Assembly (NCBI RefSeq): GCF_008634025.1
Contig: NZ_PDCM01000002.1
Span: forward strand, 2,939,001-3,003,000
Source of the DNA: Streptomyces albofaciens JCM 4342
GTDB taxonomy: Bacteria; Actinomycetota; Actinomycetes; Streptomycetales; Streptomycetaceae
Length of the DNA stretch: 64,000 bases
Direction of reading: 5' to 3'
Numbering within the stretch: position 1 is the stretch's first letter; every line of letters begins with the position of its first letter. The notes under the pieces were generated by a model. The model was not told where the DNA came from. It did not search any database and saw nothing but the letters and a program-made list of their open reading frames with translations. The position numbers were made by a program, and so were the translations under genes. Shown here piece by piece: positions 37,740 to 46,720 of this stretch.

Positions 37740-37846
37740 CGTGAGCGGTAATCCGCGCGTTGGAGCGAGACACGGCGCCGTTCTGTCTGCTATGGGACCC
37801 GTTTGGGGTAATTTTCGAACGTCGCTCGTAGGGGCGAAAACACGTC

Positions 37847-39223
37847 TCAGTGGTGACTTCCGGCCTTGCGGCGGTCCGCGAAGCGCGACCGGTCGCCGAT
37901 CGCGGTGGCCCCGTTGATGCCCGCCGGCACCGGCTGCCGCTCCCGTCCCGGCGCCCCCTCGGTCGGCCGTCCCCCGTCCAGGTGCCCGGCCTCGTCGACC
38001 GCCGCGCTCTCCTCGGCCGCCGCGGCCACGGCGACCGCCTGCACACTGCGCCGGTACCGCGGCGGCACCATCCACTCCATCCAGCGCGGCGCCCGCGGCG
38101 TGAACCGCGGCAGCAGCAGAAGCACCAGCCCGATCGCGCTCAGCAGCACGATGCCCATCACGACCCACACGCTCGCGTTGTTGACCGAATACGCCACCGC
38201 GCCGAAGGCGATCAGCGCCGACCAGAAGTACATGATCAGGACGGCCCGGCTGTGCGAGTGGCCGATCTCCAGCAGGCGGTGGTGCAGGTGGCCGCGGTCC
38301 GCGGCGAACGGCGACTGGCCCTTCCACGTACGGCGCACGATCGCCAGCACCAGGTCGGCGACCGGCACCGCGATGACCGTCAGCGGCAGCAGCAGCGGGA
38401 TGTAGACCGGCACCATCGCGTGGGTGGCCTCACGGACGCCGCCCGCCTTCAGGTTCAGCAGGTCCGGGTCCACCTGGCCGGTCACCGAGACCGCGCCGGC
38501 CGCCATGACCAGGCCGATCAGCATCGACCCCGAGTCGCCCATGAAGATCCGGGCCGGGTGCATGTTGTGCGGCAGGAAGCCCAGGCACATGCCCATCAGC
38601 ACGACGGAGAACAGCGTCGCGGGCGCGGCGGCCTCGATGCCGTACCCGAACCACATCCGGTACGCGTACATGAAGAAGGCCGCGGCTGCGATGCACACCA
38701 TGCCGGAGGCCAGCCCGTCCAGACCGTCCACGAAATTGACGGCGTTGATGGTGATGACGACCAGAGCGACCGTCAGAAGCGTGCCCTGCCACGGGCTCAG
38801 CGAGACCGTGCCGATGCCCGGCACCGGGATCCACAGGATCGTCAGGCCCTGAAGGACCATCACACCGGCGGCGATCATCTGGCCGCCCAGCTTGACGAGC
38901 GCGTCCACGCCCCACTTGTCGTCCAGCACGCCCAGCACCCAGATCAGCGCCGCGCCCGACAGCAGCGCGCGCGGCTCGTTGGAGTGCTCGAAGACGGACT
39001 TGAGGTTGGAGAGGTGGGCGGCGACCAGCAGACCCGCGCACAGCCCGCCGAACATGGCGATGCCGCCGAGGCGCGGGGTGGGTTCGCGGTGCACGTCGCG
39101 CGCGCGGATCTCCGGCATCGCACCGGCGGCGATGGCGAATTTCCGTACCGGCCCGGTCAGCAGGTAAGTGACCGCGGCCGTGACGCACAGCGTCAGCAGG
39201 TATTCACGCACGGGCTGCCCCAT
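37847..39223 (-). CDS. MraY/WecA-type undecaprenyl-phosphate sugar-1-phosphate transferase
   Basis: 458 aa membrane protein with about 11 helices, the GT4-like phosphoglycosyltransferase family that starts wall polymer synthesis. Family features are the DVHREPTPRLGG motif near residue 45, NAVNFVDGLDGLASG (the catalytic Asp motif) and FMGDSGSMLIG. A cytoplasmic C-terminal extension of about 110 residues is Pro/Ala-rich. WecA, TagO and Rfe all fit; the substrate is probably UDP-GlcNAc. The start could be ATG 39223 or the in-frame GTG 39211, and neither has a clear ribosome site. It precedes the atp operon in the same direction. Confidence 0.9.
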   Translation of the reverse strand: MGQPVREYLLTLCVTAAVTYLLTGPVRKFAIAAGAMPEIRARDVHREPTPRLGGIAMFGGLCAGLLVAAHLSNLKSVFEHSNEPRALLSGAALIWVLGVLDDKWGVDALVKLGGQMIAAGVMVLQGLTILWIPVPGIGTVSLSPWQGTLLTVALVVITINAVNFVDGLDGLASGMVCIAAAAFFMYAYRMWFGYGIEAAAPATLFSVVLMGMCLGFLPHNMHPARIFMGDSGSMLIGLVMAAGAVSVTGQVDPDLLNLKAGGVREATHAMVPVYIPLLLPLTVIAVPVADLVLAIVRRTWKGQSPFAADRGHLHHRLLEIGHSHSRAVLIMYFWSALIAFGAVAYSVNNASVWVVMGIVLLSAIGLVLLLLPRFTPRAPRWMEWMVPPRYRRSVQAVAVAAAAEESAAVDEAGHLDGGRPTEGAPGRERQPVPAGINGATAIGDRSRFADRRKAGSHH

Positions 39224-39323
39224 TGGTATCGCTGGCCATCACAGCCACACACCATATGCGTGTCCGCCCCCTCTCCGTGAACGTAGGGGAAGACACTCCC
39301 GTTCCTCGAATGGTTGCAGGACG

Positions 39324-40661
39324 CTAGGTCTGATCGGGATAAGGGGGAAAGCGCCGGACCAATGCCGCGGTCCGCTCGCGGGCCGTCGGGTCCTCCCGGA
39401 CGGCCGCCGCGATCAGCGCGCCGACGCCCGCGGCCTCCTCCTCGCCCATGCCCTGGGTGGTCAGCGCGGCGGCCCCCAGGCGCAGGCCGGGCCGGCGGCC
39501 GGACGGGTCGTCGGGGCACGGCAGGGCACAGGTGTCCAGCACGATGCCCGCCGCCGCGCAACGCCCCCTGGCCGTACGGGCGTCCACGCCCAGCGGCGCC
39601 GGGTCGGCGGTGATCAGGTGGGTGTCCGTACCGCCGGTGGTGACCGGCAGGCCCTCCTCGGCCAGCGAGGCCGCCAGCGCCCGCGCGTTGGCCACGACCT
39701 GCCGGGTGTAGCCCGCGAAGGCGTCGGTGGCGGCCTCGCCGAAGGCGACGGCCTTGGCGGCGACCGAGTTCATCTGGGCACCGCCCTGCGTGAAGGGGAA
39801 GACGGCCCGGTCGATGCGCTCGGCCAGCTCGGCGCCGCACAGGATCATGCCGCCGCGGGGGCCGCGCAGCACCTTGTGGGTGGTCGCGCACACCACGTCC
39901 GCGTACGGGACCGGGCTCGGCGCCGAGCCCCCCGCGACCAGCCCGATGGGGTGCGCGGCGTCCGCGATGAGATACGCGCCCACCTCGTCGGCGATGTCCC
40001 GGAAGGCGGCGTAGTCCAGGTGCCGCGGATAGCAGATCGAGCCGCAGACGATGGCCTTCGGCCGGTGGCTGCGGGCCAGCGCCCGTACCTCGTCGTAGTC
40101 CAGCAGCCCGGTGTGCGGATCGACGCCGTAGCCCGCGAAGTCGAACCAGCGGCCGGAGAAGTTGGCCGGCGAGCCGTGGGTGAGGTGCCCGCCGTGCGGC
40201 AGCGCCATGGCCAGGACGGCGTCGCCGGGGCGCAGCAGGGCCGCGTAGGCGGCCAGCACGGCCGACGAGCCGGAGTGGGACTGCACATTGGCGTGCTCGG
40301 CGCCGAACAGGGCCTTGGCGCGCTCCACGGCGAGCCGCTCGGCGAGGTCCACGACCTCGCAGCCGCCGTGGTGCCGGGCGCCCGGATACCCCTCGGCGTA
40401 CTTGTTCGCGAGGGGTGAGCCGAGGGCGGCCAGAACAGCGCGGGAGGCGAAGTTCTCGGCGGCGACGAGCTGCAGCCCGTCGTCCTGCCGGGCCACCTCG
40501 GCCAACAGCACGCCCGCGATCTCGGGATCCTGGTCCAGCAGCCCGGCGAAGTCGGGGGTCCAGGGCGGCGGCGGGTCGCCCCCCTCCCCCGCCCGGGCCT
40601 CGGCGGCCGTCCGCCGGGCAGCCGTGGTCTCGCTCCGGGATGACGCGGTGGTGGCGGACAT
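39324..40661 (-). CDS. glyA: serine hydroxymethyltransferase homologue
   Basis: 445 aa PLP enzyme of the SHMT family. The PLP lysine is K263 in TTHKVLRGPRGG and the Asp-Ala-Ala-His (IADAAHPIGLVAGG) cofactor residues are in place. The glycine-rich tail SGG-type segment reads TTGGTDTHLITAD, and a histidine-bearing GGHLTHGSPANFSG matches the family. ATG 40661 is chosen for GGAG 6 nt upstream. Streptomyces usually has another glyA elsewhere, so this may be a specialised copy. A 43-residue Pro-rich N-terminal lead is unusual. Confidence 0.88.
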   Translation of the reverse strand: MSATTASSRSETTAARRTAAEARAGEGGDPPPPWTPDFAGLLDQDPEIAGVLLAEVARQDDGLQLVAAENFASRAVLAALGSPLANKYAEGYPGARHHGGCEVVDLAERLAVERAKALFGAEHANVQSHSGSSAVLAAYAALLRPGDAVLAMALPHGGHLTHGSPANFSGRWFDFAGYGVDPHTGLLDYDEVRALARSHRPKAIVCGSICYPRHLDYAAFRDIADEVGAYLIADAAHPIGLVAGGSAPSPVPYADVVCATTHKVLRGPRGGMILCGAELAERIDRAVFPFTQGGAQMNSVAAKAVAFGEAATDAFAGYTRQVVANARALAASLAEEGLPVTTGGTDTHLITADPAPLGVDARTARGRCAAAGIVLDTCALPCPDDPSGRRPGLRLGAAALTTQGMGEEEAAGVGALIAAAVREDPTARERTAALVRRFPPYPDQT

Positions 40662-40721
40662 GGCGTACTCCGGGCCTCGTACGGGGACGTGCATCCCAAT
40701 GTAGGCGCGGGAGGACGGTTG

Positions 40722-41045
40722 AGCGCGGTGGAGGGGGCGGGTTGGGGGTGGAGGTGGGCTCGGGTGGGGGCGAGCCGGGCTCAGGCGGGGGCGGGCTCGG
40801 ACGAAGCCGGGCTCCGGCGGGGGCTGGGCTCAGGCGGGGGCCGGACTCAGGCGAGGGCCGGACTCAGGCGGGGCAGGGCCGCGGCCGGGCTCGGACGGGG
40901 CCGGGCTCAGGCGGGGCAGGGCCGTGGCCGGGCTCGGACAAGGCCGGGCTCAGGCGGGGCAGGACCGCGGCCGGGCTCGGACGGGGCCGCCTGTACGGGG
41001 CAGGGCCGTGGCCGGGCTCAGGCGGGGCGGCCAGGCGGGGCCGGC
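40722..41045. repeat. G-rich minisatellite-like tandem repeat
   Basis: Degenerate units of GGGCTCAGGCGGGG fill this stretch. A 43-bp higher-order unit with CAGGCGGGGCAGG begins at 40865, 40908 and 40951. Many runs of three to five G suggest quadruplex potential. No CDS is supported here. The rest of 40662-41216 is C-rich and holds no recognisable gene. Confidence 0.75.
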
Positions 41046-41216
41046 TGCGCGCCTCCTGGAGACGAATCGAACCTGATCGTTCCCCCGGCGGGGGCTTACC
41101 CGGACGCGGCGCACGCGAAGCCCCCGCCCCCAAGCGCCCCCACCGCCCTCCACACCCCCCAGAAGCCCCTTCCCCGCCCCCAGGAGCCGCTTTCGCTCCC
41201 CCGGCGGCCCCAAGGG

Positions 41217-41879
41217 TCAGGCCCGGGCCGGAACCCCCGTCAGCGCCGTCACCACGGGGTCCAGCGCCTGGTTGATCTCGTCGCCGATGGAGCGGAAGAA
41301 CGTGATGGGCGCGCCGTACGGGTCGTAGACCTCGTCCGCCTCCGGGTTCGGCGCCAGCAGCCAGCCGCGCAGCGCGGCGGCGGCGCCGACCAGGGCGCGG
41401 GCGCGCTCGACCAGCCCGCCGCCGGGCAGCGCCGGATCGGGCTCGGGCAGCGTCGCCGGGTCTATGGCCCGTACCAGCCGGTTGAACTCCTTCAGCGTGA
41501 AGGTGCGCAGCCCGGCCGAATGGCCCATGGAGATGACCTGCGCGCGGTGGTCGCGGGTGGCGGTCAGGACCAGGTCGGCGCGGATGACGTGCTCGTCGAG
41601 CAGCTCGCGGCCGGTGAAATCGGCCGGATCCGCTCCATAATCGGCCAGAACCGTGGCGGCGTGCGTCTCCATGGGCGCGCCCTCGTGGCCCCAGGTGCCG
41701 GCGCTCTCCACGATCAGGCCGCCGCGGTCCGCGCCCAGGCGCAGGTCGAGGGCGTGCCGGTGCAGCCGCTCGGTGATCGGCGAGCGGCAGACGTTGCCGG
41801 TGCTGACGTGGAGGATGCGGAAGGTGCGGTAGCTGTCCTCGCCGGGTCCCGCTATGCCACGCCCGAGGGGCGCAATCAA
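41217..41879 (-). CDS. low-MW phosphotyrosine phosphatase-like protein
   Basis: 220 aa. The P-loop of LMW-PTP enzymes is C-X5-R with the nucleophile first. Here HVSTGNVCRSP places S26 at the nucleophile position and R32 at the arginine. The general acid is kept at D186 in VYDPYG. The fold is otherwise complete, with an extra C-terminal ~20 residues. The start is ATG 41879, overlapping the Sua5 stop by 4 nt, so it is coupled to Sua5. It may be a binding pseudo-phosphatase or use another mechanism. Streptomyces relatives may share the change. Confidence 0.82.
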   Translation of the reverse strand: MIAPLGRGIAGPGEDSYRTFRILHVSTGNVCRSPITERLHRHALDLRLGADRGGLIVESAGTWGHEGAPMETHAATVLADYGADPADFTGRELLDEHVIRADLVLTATRDHRAQVISMGHSAGLRTFTLKEFNRLVRAIDPATLPEPDPALPGGGLVERARALVGAAAALRGWLLAPNPEADEVYDPYGAPITFFRSIGDEINQALDPVVTALTGVPARA

Positions 41880-42523
41880 TTCGCCACCTCAAGCCCCGGG
41901 GCCACCTTGCGCAGCTCCTCCGCGCTGATCGCGCCCGCGCGCAGCAGCAGCGGCGTGGGGCCGGTGACGTCGACGATCGAGGACGGTACGGCGGCGGGGG
42001 TCGGGCCGCCGTCCAGGTAGACGGAGACCGAGTCGCCGAGCATCTCCTGGGCCGCGTCGCAGTCCTGCGGGGAGGGGTGGCCGGTCAGGTTGGCGCTGGA
42101 GACGGCCATCGGGCCGAACTCGGTGAGCAGCTCGATGGCGACCGGGTGCAGCGGCATCCGGACCGCGACCGTGCCGCGGGTCTCCCCCAGGTCCCAGGTC
42201 AGCGACGGCTGGTGGGTGGCGACCAGGGTCAGCGCGCCGGGCCAGAAGGCGTCGACCAGCTCCCAGGCCTGTTCGGAGAAGTCCGTGACGAGGCCGTGCA
42301 GGGTGTTCGGGGAGCCGACGAGCACCGGCGAGGGCATGCCGCGCCCGCGGCCCTTGGCCTCCAGCAGGTCACCGACGGCCTGGGCACTGAACGCGTCCGC
42401 GCCGATGCCGTAGACGGTGTCGGTCGGCAGCACGACCAGCTCGCCGCGACGGACGGCCGATGCGGCCTCGCGCAGACCGGTCGCGCGGTCGGTCGCGTCG
42501 CTGCAGTCGTAACGCCGTGCCAT
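41876..42523 (-). CDS. L-threonylcarbamoyladenylate synthase (Sua5/YwlC/TsaC)
   Basis: 215 aa. Makes threonylcarbamoyl-AMP for the t6A37 modification of ANN-decoding tRNAs. Conserved features are VVLPTDTVYGIGADAF near residues 31-46, the SPVLVGS and FWPGALTLV segments, and PMAVSSANLTG near 160. It is in the same direction as prmC and prfA, with a 53-nt gap from prmC. The next gene overlaps by 4 nt. Confidence 0.94.
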   Translation of the reverse strand: MARRYDCSDATDRATGLREAASAVRRGELVVLPTDTVYGIGADAFSAQAVGDLLEAKGRGRGMPSPVLVGSPNTLHGLVTDFSEQAWELVDAFWPGALTLVATHQPSLTWDLGETRGTVAVRMPLHPVAIELLTEFGPMAVSSANLTGHPSPQDCDAAQEMLGDSVSVYLDGGPTPAAVPSSIVDVTGPTPLLLRAGAISAEELRKVAPGLEVAN

Positions 42524-42576
42524 TTAACGGACCTCCTCGTGCGGAACGTACAGATGACTCGTGGGGGCCGGGCTCG

Positions 42577-43479
42577 TCATGGCGTCGCCCTGCGCGCGGT
42601 GGCGAAGCGGGGCCGGTTGTTCAGGTCGGGGTGGTCGGCCGCGTCGGCCCAGCCCCGCTCCTCGGTGAAGATCCACGGGACCTGGCCGCCCTGGGTGTCG
42701 GCGTGTTCGATGACCACGACGCCGCCGGGCCGCAGCAGGCGGTGTGCGGTCCGCTCGATGCCGCGGATGGTGTCCAGGCCGTCCTGGCCCGAGAACAGCG
42801 CAAGCTCGGGGTCGTGGTCGCGCGCCTCGGGTGCGACGTACTCCCACTCGGTCAGCGGGATGTACGGCGGGTTCGAGATGACCAGGTCGACCTGGCCGTC
42901 CAGCTCGGGGAGCGCGGTCAGCGCATCGCCCTGCTGGAGAACGACGCGGGACCCCTCGACGTTCTTGCGCGCCCACTGCATGGCCTCGTCGGACAGCTCC
43001 ACGGCGTGCACGCGCGAGCGCGGCACCTCCTGCGCCAGGGCGAGCGCGATGGCTCCGGAGCCGGTGCACAGGTCCACGATGAGCGGTTCGACGACGTCCA
43101 TGGCCCGTACGGCGTCTATCGCCCAGCCGACGACCGACTCGGTCTCCGGGCGGGGTACGAAGACGCCGGGGCCGACGTGCAGCTCCAGGTAGCGGAAGAA
43201 GGCGCGCCCGGTGATGTGCTGGAGCGGCTCGCGGGCCTCGCGGCGCGCGACGGCCTCCCAGTAGCGGGCGTCGAAGTCCGCGTCGGCGACCCGGTGCAGT
43301 TCGCCGCGCTTGACGCCGTGCACATGTGCGGCGAGTTCCTCGGCGTCGAAGCGCGGTGAGGGCACGCCGGCGTCGGCCAGCCGCTGGGTGGCCTGCGCCA
43401 CCTCGGCGAGCAGCACGGTGCGGGGGCTGGGCCCGCGGCGGGGCCGCTGGGGGTCGTGACCCCCGGAAGGCGACGGCAC
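42577..43479 (-). CDS. prmC: release factor glutamine methyltransferase
   Basis: 300 aa. It methylates the glutamine of the GGQ motif in release factors. It has an N-terminal helical domain (20-90), the SAM motif VDLCTGSGAIALAL near residue 135, and the catalytic ISNPPYIP near 205. GTG 43479 with GGAGGAAC. It follows prfA, its substrate gene, by 58 nt. Confidence 0.95.
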   Translation of the reverse strand: MPSPSGGHDPQRPRRGPSPRTVLLAEVAQATQRLADAGVPSPRFDAEELAAHVHGVKRGELHRVADADFDARYWEAVARREAREPLQHITGRAFFRYLELHVGPGVFVPRPETESVVGWAIDAVRAMDVVEPLIVDLCTGSGAIALALAQEVPRSRVHAVELSDEAMQWARKNVEGSRVVLQQGDALTALPELDGQVDLVISNPPYIPLTEWEYVAPEARDHDPELALFSGQDGLDTIRGIERTAHRLLRPGGVVVIEHADTQGGQVPWIFTEERGWADAADHPDLNNRPRFATARRATP

Positions 43480-43537
43480 GCTGTTCCTCCGGCTCGTTCT
43501 ACGGGCTTGTACGGACTTCTACGGCTTCTACGGGCTG

Positions 43538-44617
43538 TTACTGGGCGGCTGCCAGCTTGGCGGCCGAGTCGGCGTCCACGCACGCCTGGATGACCGGGTC
43601 GAGCTCGCCGTCCAGGACCTGGTCCAGGTTGTACGCCTTGAAGCCGACCCGGTGGTCCGAAATCCGGTTCTCCGGGAAGTTGTACGTCCGGATGCGCTCG
43701 GAGCGGTCGACGGTGCGCACCTGGCTGCGCCGGGCGTCCGACGCCTCCTTCTCGGCCTCCTCCTGGGCGGCGGCCAGCAGCCGCGAGCGCAGGATGCGCA
43801 GGGCCTGCTCCTTGTTCTGGAGCTGGCTCTTCTCGTTCTGGCAGGAGACGACGATGCCGGTGGGCAGGTGGGTGATGCGGACGGCGGAGTCGGTGGTGTT
43901 GACCGACTGGCCGCCGGGGCCCGACGAGCGGTAGACGTCGATGCGCAGGTCGTTCGGGCCGATCTCGACCTCGACCTCCTCGGCCTCGGGCGTGACGAGC
44001 ACACCGGCCGCGGAGGTGTGGATGCGGCCCTGGGACTCGGTGGCGGGGACCCGCTGGACGCGGTGCACGCCGCCCTCGTACTTCAGGCGGGCCCACACGC
44101 CCTGGCCGGGCTCGGTGGCGCCGTTGCCGCCCTTGGTCTTCACGGCGACCTGGACGTCCTTGTAGCCGCCGAGGTCGGACTCGTTGGCGTCCAGGATCTC
44201 GGTCTTCCAGCCGACCCGCTCGGCGTAGCGCAGGTACATGCGCAGCAGGTCGCCGGCGAACAGCGCGGACTCCTCGCCGCCCTCGCCCGCCTTGACCTCC
44301 AGGATGACGTCCTTGTCGTCGCTGGGGTCGCGCGGGACGAGCAGCAGCCGCAGCTTCTCGGTCAGCTCCTCGCGGCGCGCTTCGAGGTCCTTGACCTCGT
44401 CGGCGAAGTCCGGGTCGTCGGCGGCCAGCTCGCGGGCCGTCTCGATGTCGTCGCCGGTCTGCTTCCAGGCGCGGTACGTCGCGATGACCGGGGTCAGTTC
44501 GAAATAGCGCTTGTTGAGCCGCTTGGCCTCGCGCTGGTCGGCGTGGACCGCGGGGTCGGCCAGTCGCTTCTCAAGGTCGGCGTGCTCGCCGATCAGTTCC
44601 TCGACCGCCTCGAACAT
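43538..44617 (-). CDS. prfA: peptide chain release factor 1
   Basis: 359 aa. It terminates at UAA and UAG. The stop-codon reading PxT motif is PAT in [10 protein letters not shown]. The catalytic GGQ is in [16 protein letters not shown]. All domains are present and the length is normal. ATG 44617. It is downstream of rpmE with a terminator-like hairpin between. Confidence 0.97.
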   Translation of the reverse strand: MFEAVEELIGEHADLEKRLADPAVHADQREAKRLNKRYFELTPVIATYRAWKQTGDDIETARELAADDPDFADEVKDLEARREELTEKLRLLLVPRDPSDDKDVILEVKAGEGGEESALFAGDLLRMYLRYAERVGWKTEILDANESDLGGYKDVQVAVKTKGGNGATEPGQGVWARLKYEGGVHRVQRVPATESQGRIHTSAAGVLVTPEAEEVEVEIGPNDLRIDVYRSSGPGGQSVNTTDSAVRITHLPTGIVVSCQNEKSQLQNKEQALRILRSRLLAAAQEEAEKEASDARRSQVRTVDRSERIRTYNFPENRISDHRVGFKAYNLDQVLDGELDPVIQACVDADSAAKLAAAQ

Positions 44618-44735
44618 CGTGGGGGTTCCTCACCTGGCTGTGTCTTCCCGGTTTCCCGGGGGTCCCGGTTGCCGGCACCTGTGCGGCCGGTGGCCGCGGC
44701 CACGGATCTCCGGCGGGGTCCGTGGCCCGGACGAC

Positions 44736-44783
44736 AAAACGCCGGTCCGGCCGCCCCTCGACAGGGGCGAGACGGAACCGGCG
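44736..44783 (-). terminator. terminator after rpmE
   Basis: Arms CGCCGGTTCCG and CGGACCGGCG (minus strand) enclose an inner CGCCCC/GGGGCG stem and are followed by TTTT on the minus strand. Confidence 0.8.
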
Positions 44784-44795
44784 CCTTGCGGGACG

Positions 44796-45020
44796 CTACT
44801 TCTTGGCGGAGCCGGCGCCCTTGCCGAAGCGGGCCTCGAAGCGGGCCACGCGGCCACCGGTGTCGAGGATCTTCTGCTTGCCCGTGTAGAACGGGTGGCA
44901 CTCGGAGCAGATGTCGGCACGGATGGTGCCGCCGGCAACGGTGCTACGGGTGGTGAACGACGCGCCACAGGTGCAGCTGACCTGGGTCTCGACGTACTCC
45001 GGGTGAATGTCGCGCTTCAA
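44796..45020 (-). CDS. rpmE: 50S ribosomal protein L31 (zinc form)
   Basis: 74 aa. The C+ form with four cysteines, C16, C18, C38 and C41, that bind zinc. In Streptomyces a cysteine-free paralogue is Zur-regulated, and this is the zinc-rich version. ATG 45020 with GGGAATCTCC-type spacing upstream. Monocistronic by the flanking hairpins. Confidence 0.96.
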   Translation of the reverse strand: MKRDIHPEYVETQVSCTCGASFTTRSTVAGGTIRADICSECHPFYTGKQKILDTGGRVARFEARFGKGAGSAKK

Positions 45021-45172
45021 GGGAATCTCCTAGGTTCGGGAGGGCTCCGGGTCGTGCCGCTGATTGCGCCACGTGAACCGGGGCCGACGGTCCAGTCTGC
45101 CAGGACCGGCCGCATCTCCCAAAACCGGGGTGGACGGCGGGATATTCCCCGGGGGTCCCCGGGGCGTGCTCA

Positions 45173-45200
45173 GGCCGCCGGGACGGGCTTCCCGGCGGCC
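45173..45200 (-). terminator. terminator-like hairpin after LCP gene
   Basis: A perfect 11-bp stem GGCCGCCGGGA (45173-45183) with TCCCGGCGGCC (45190-45200) and a 6-nt loop, 17 bp after the LCP stop at 45217. No U-tract. Confidence 0.65.
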
Positions 45201-45216
45201 GGAGGAATCGATTCGG

Positions 45217-46344
45217 CTACTTTACGTAACCGGCGGTTCCGCCCTTGTCACCCGCGGAATCCTTGATCGCGTCCTTGGGGATGTCCCGGTCCTCGCGCAG
45301 CGCGTCCCAGACCTGCCGGGACTGCTTCTCCAGCGGCAGCACGCGGGACGGGTCCCTCTTGTCGTACGTCACCGGCAGGGTGACCATGTCGATGCTGTCC
45401 GACCCGATGCCGCCCAGCTCCTTGGCCAGCCCCATCAGCGCGTTGACCGAGTTCAGGTCGGTGTCGGTGGTGATGGCCTTGGTGGCGGTGTCGGCGATGC
45501 CGTAGAGCTTGGTCGGGTTCGACAGCAGCCCGATGTTCTTGACCTGGTTCATCAGGGCCTTGATGAACGTCTGCTGGAGCTGGATGCGGCCGAGGTCGCT
45601 GCCGTCGCCGCCGGGCACGCCGTGCCGCGTACGGACGAGGCCGAGCGCGTTCTCGCCGTTGAGGGTGTGCTTGCCGGGCTCCAGGTCCAGGTGGCTCTTC
45701 TTGTCGTGGATGGGCTTGGTGGTGGTGATGTCCACGCCGCCCAGCGCGTCGATGAGCTTCTTGAAGCCGGTGAAGTCGACCTCGACGAAGTGGTCCATGC
45801 GGATGCCGCTCATCGACTCGACGGTCTTGACCGCACAGGCCGGGCCGCCGACCTCGAAGGCGGTGTTGAACATGGCCCGGCGCTGGCCCGGCACGTTCTT
45901 GCCGTCCTTGGTCGTGCAGTCGGGGCGCTGGACCAGGGTGTCGCGCGGGATGCTGACGACGCTGGCCTTCTTGTGGCCCTTGAAGATGTGCACGATCATC
46001 GCGGTGTCGGAGCGGGCGTTGCCCTCGTCCGTGCCGTACGAGCCGTTCGCGCCCGCCCGGGAGTCCGAACCCATGACGAGGATGTCCATCGACCCGTCGT
46101 CGTTGTTCTTCGGCCGGTCCTTGCCCAGGGCGGCGTTGATGTCGACGCCCTTCAGGTTGCCGTTGAGCTTGAAGTAGACGTACCCGAGTCCCGCGCCGCC
46201 CAGCAGCACGCAGCTGACCAGCGCGCATATGGTGATCGTCAGGATGCGGCGGCGCCGGGTCGGCCCCTTGCGCCGGCGGCCCGTGGCACGTATGCCGCGG
46301 GAGCGGCTCTTGGCCGGGTTCGCGGCCCTGCTGTCGTCCGCCAT
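45217..46344 (-). CDS. LytR-CpsA-Psr (LCP) family wall-polymer ligase
   Basis: 375 aa. A cytoplasmic Arg/Lys-rich head (1-33) is followed by a membrane segment (34-57) and an extracellular LCP catalytic domain (about 85-350). Motifs are MDILVMGSDSR, ARSDTAMIVH, VSIPRDT and the arginine-rich LGLVRTRHGVPGGDGSDLGRIQ in two halves. LCP enzymes attach teichoic acid or polysaccharide to peptidoglycan. ATG 46344 with the ribosome site GAGGAGC. The WecA-like transferase at 37847 could make the precursor polymer. Confidence 0.93.
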   Translation of the reverse strand: MADDSRAANPAKSRSRGIRATGRRRKGPTRRRRILTITICALVSCVLLGGAGLGYVYFKLNGNLKGVDINAALGKDRPKNNDDGSMDILVMGSDSRAGANGSYGTDEGNARSDTAMIVHIFKGHKKASVVSIPRDTLVQRPDCTTKDGKNVPGQRRAMFNTAFEVGGPACAVKTVESMSGIRMDHFVEVDFTGFKKLIDALGGVDITTTKPIHDKKSHLDLEPGKHTLNGENALGLVRTRHGVPGGDGSDLGRIQLQQTFIKALMNQVKNIGLLSNPTKLYGIADTATKAITTDTDLNSVNALMGLAKELGGIGSDSIDMVTLPVTYDKRDPSRVLPLEKQSRQVWDALREDRDIPKDAIKDSAGDKGGTAGYVK

Positions 46345-46720
46345 CTGCTCCTCAGTCCTCGTTCGCTCGGCTGCCCCTCGCCGCCACTGCTGGGCCACGG
46401 TTTGTTGCGCCTTGAAAGACGGGGGGCTGCCCGGAAGGGTTGCACAACGGGATTGAGGGCCATTCTTAGAAACCGTTCGGCCCCCGAGCGGCGAAAAGTC
46501 GACTTGTTGCCCGGTGACCAGGGCTTTCGTCCGCGACCGGAATACGGAACGGCGGACTCCGCCGAGGGCATACGTGTGCGCAAGGCAACAATCTGCGGGT
46601 TTCTCGGCCCAGCACGAAGCCCTCCCGGCCACCGAAGTGACCAGGAGGGCTCAGCCGTGCGGCTACCGTCGTGCCCGGCGCCTGTACGGGCGCCGACAGG
46701 CCGTTCGCAGGGGCCCGGCG
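46345..46720. other. intergenic region between LCP gene and rho
   Basis: 376 bp. Contains the rho terminator hairpin at 46618-46651; the remainder should hold the LCP promoter. No gene seen. Confidence 0.6.
46618..46651 (-). terminator. hairpin downstream of rho
   Basis: AGCCCTCC (46618-46625) pairs with GGAGGGCT (46644-46651), with a further GGCCAC/GTGACC inner pairing. No U-tract on the minus strand. Confidence 0.5.

Noticed and set aside
40865..40993. Possible CRISPR array
   Set aside because: The 43-bp units are contiguous degenerate tandem repeats without unique spacers, and there are no cas genes.
40415..42020. Plus-strand frames across the G-rich repeat
   Set aside because: They run through the minisatellite and the antisense of glyA and the phosphatase-like gene; repeat-derived.
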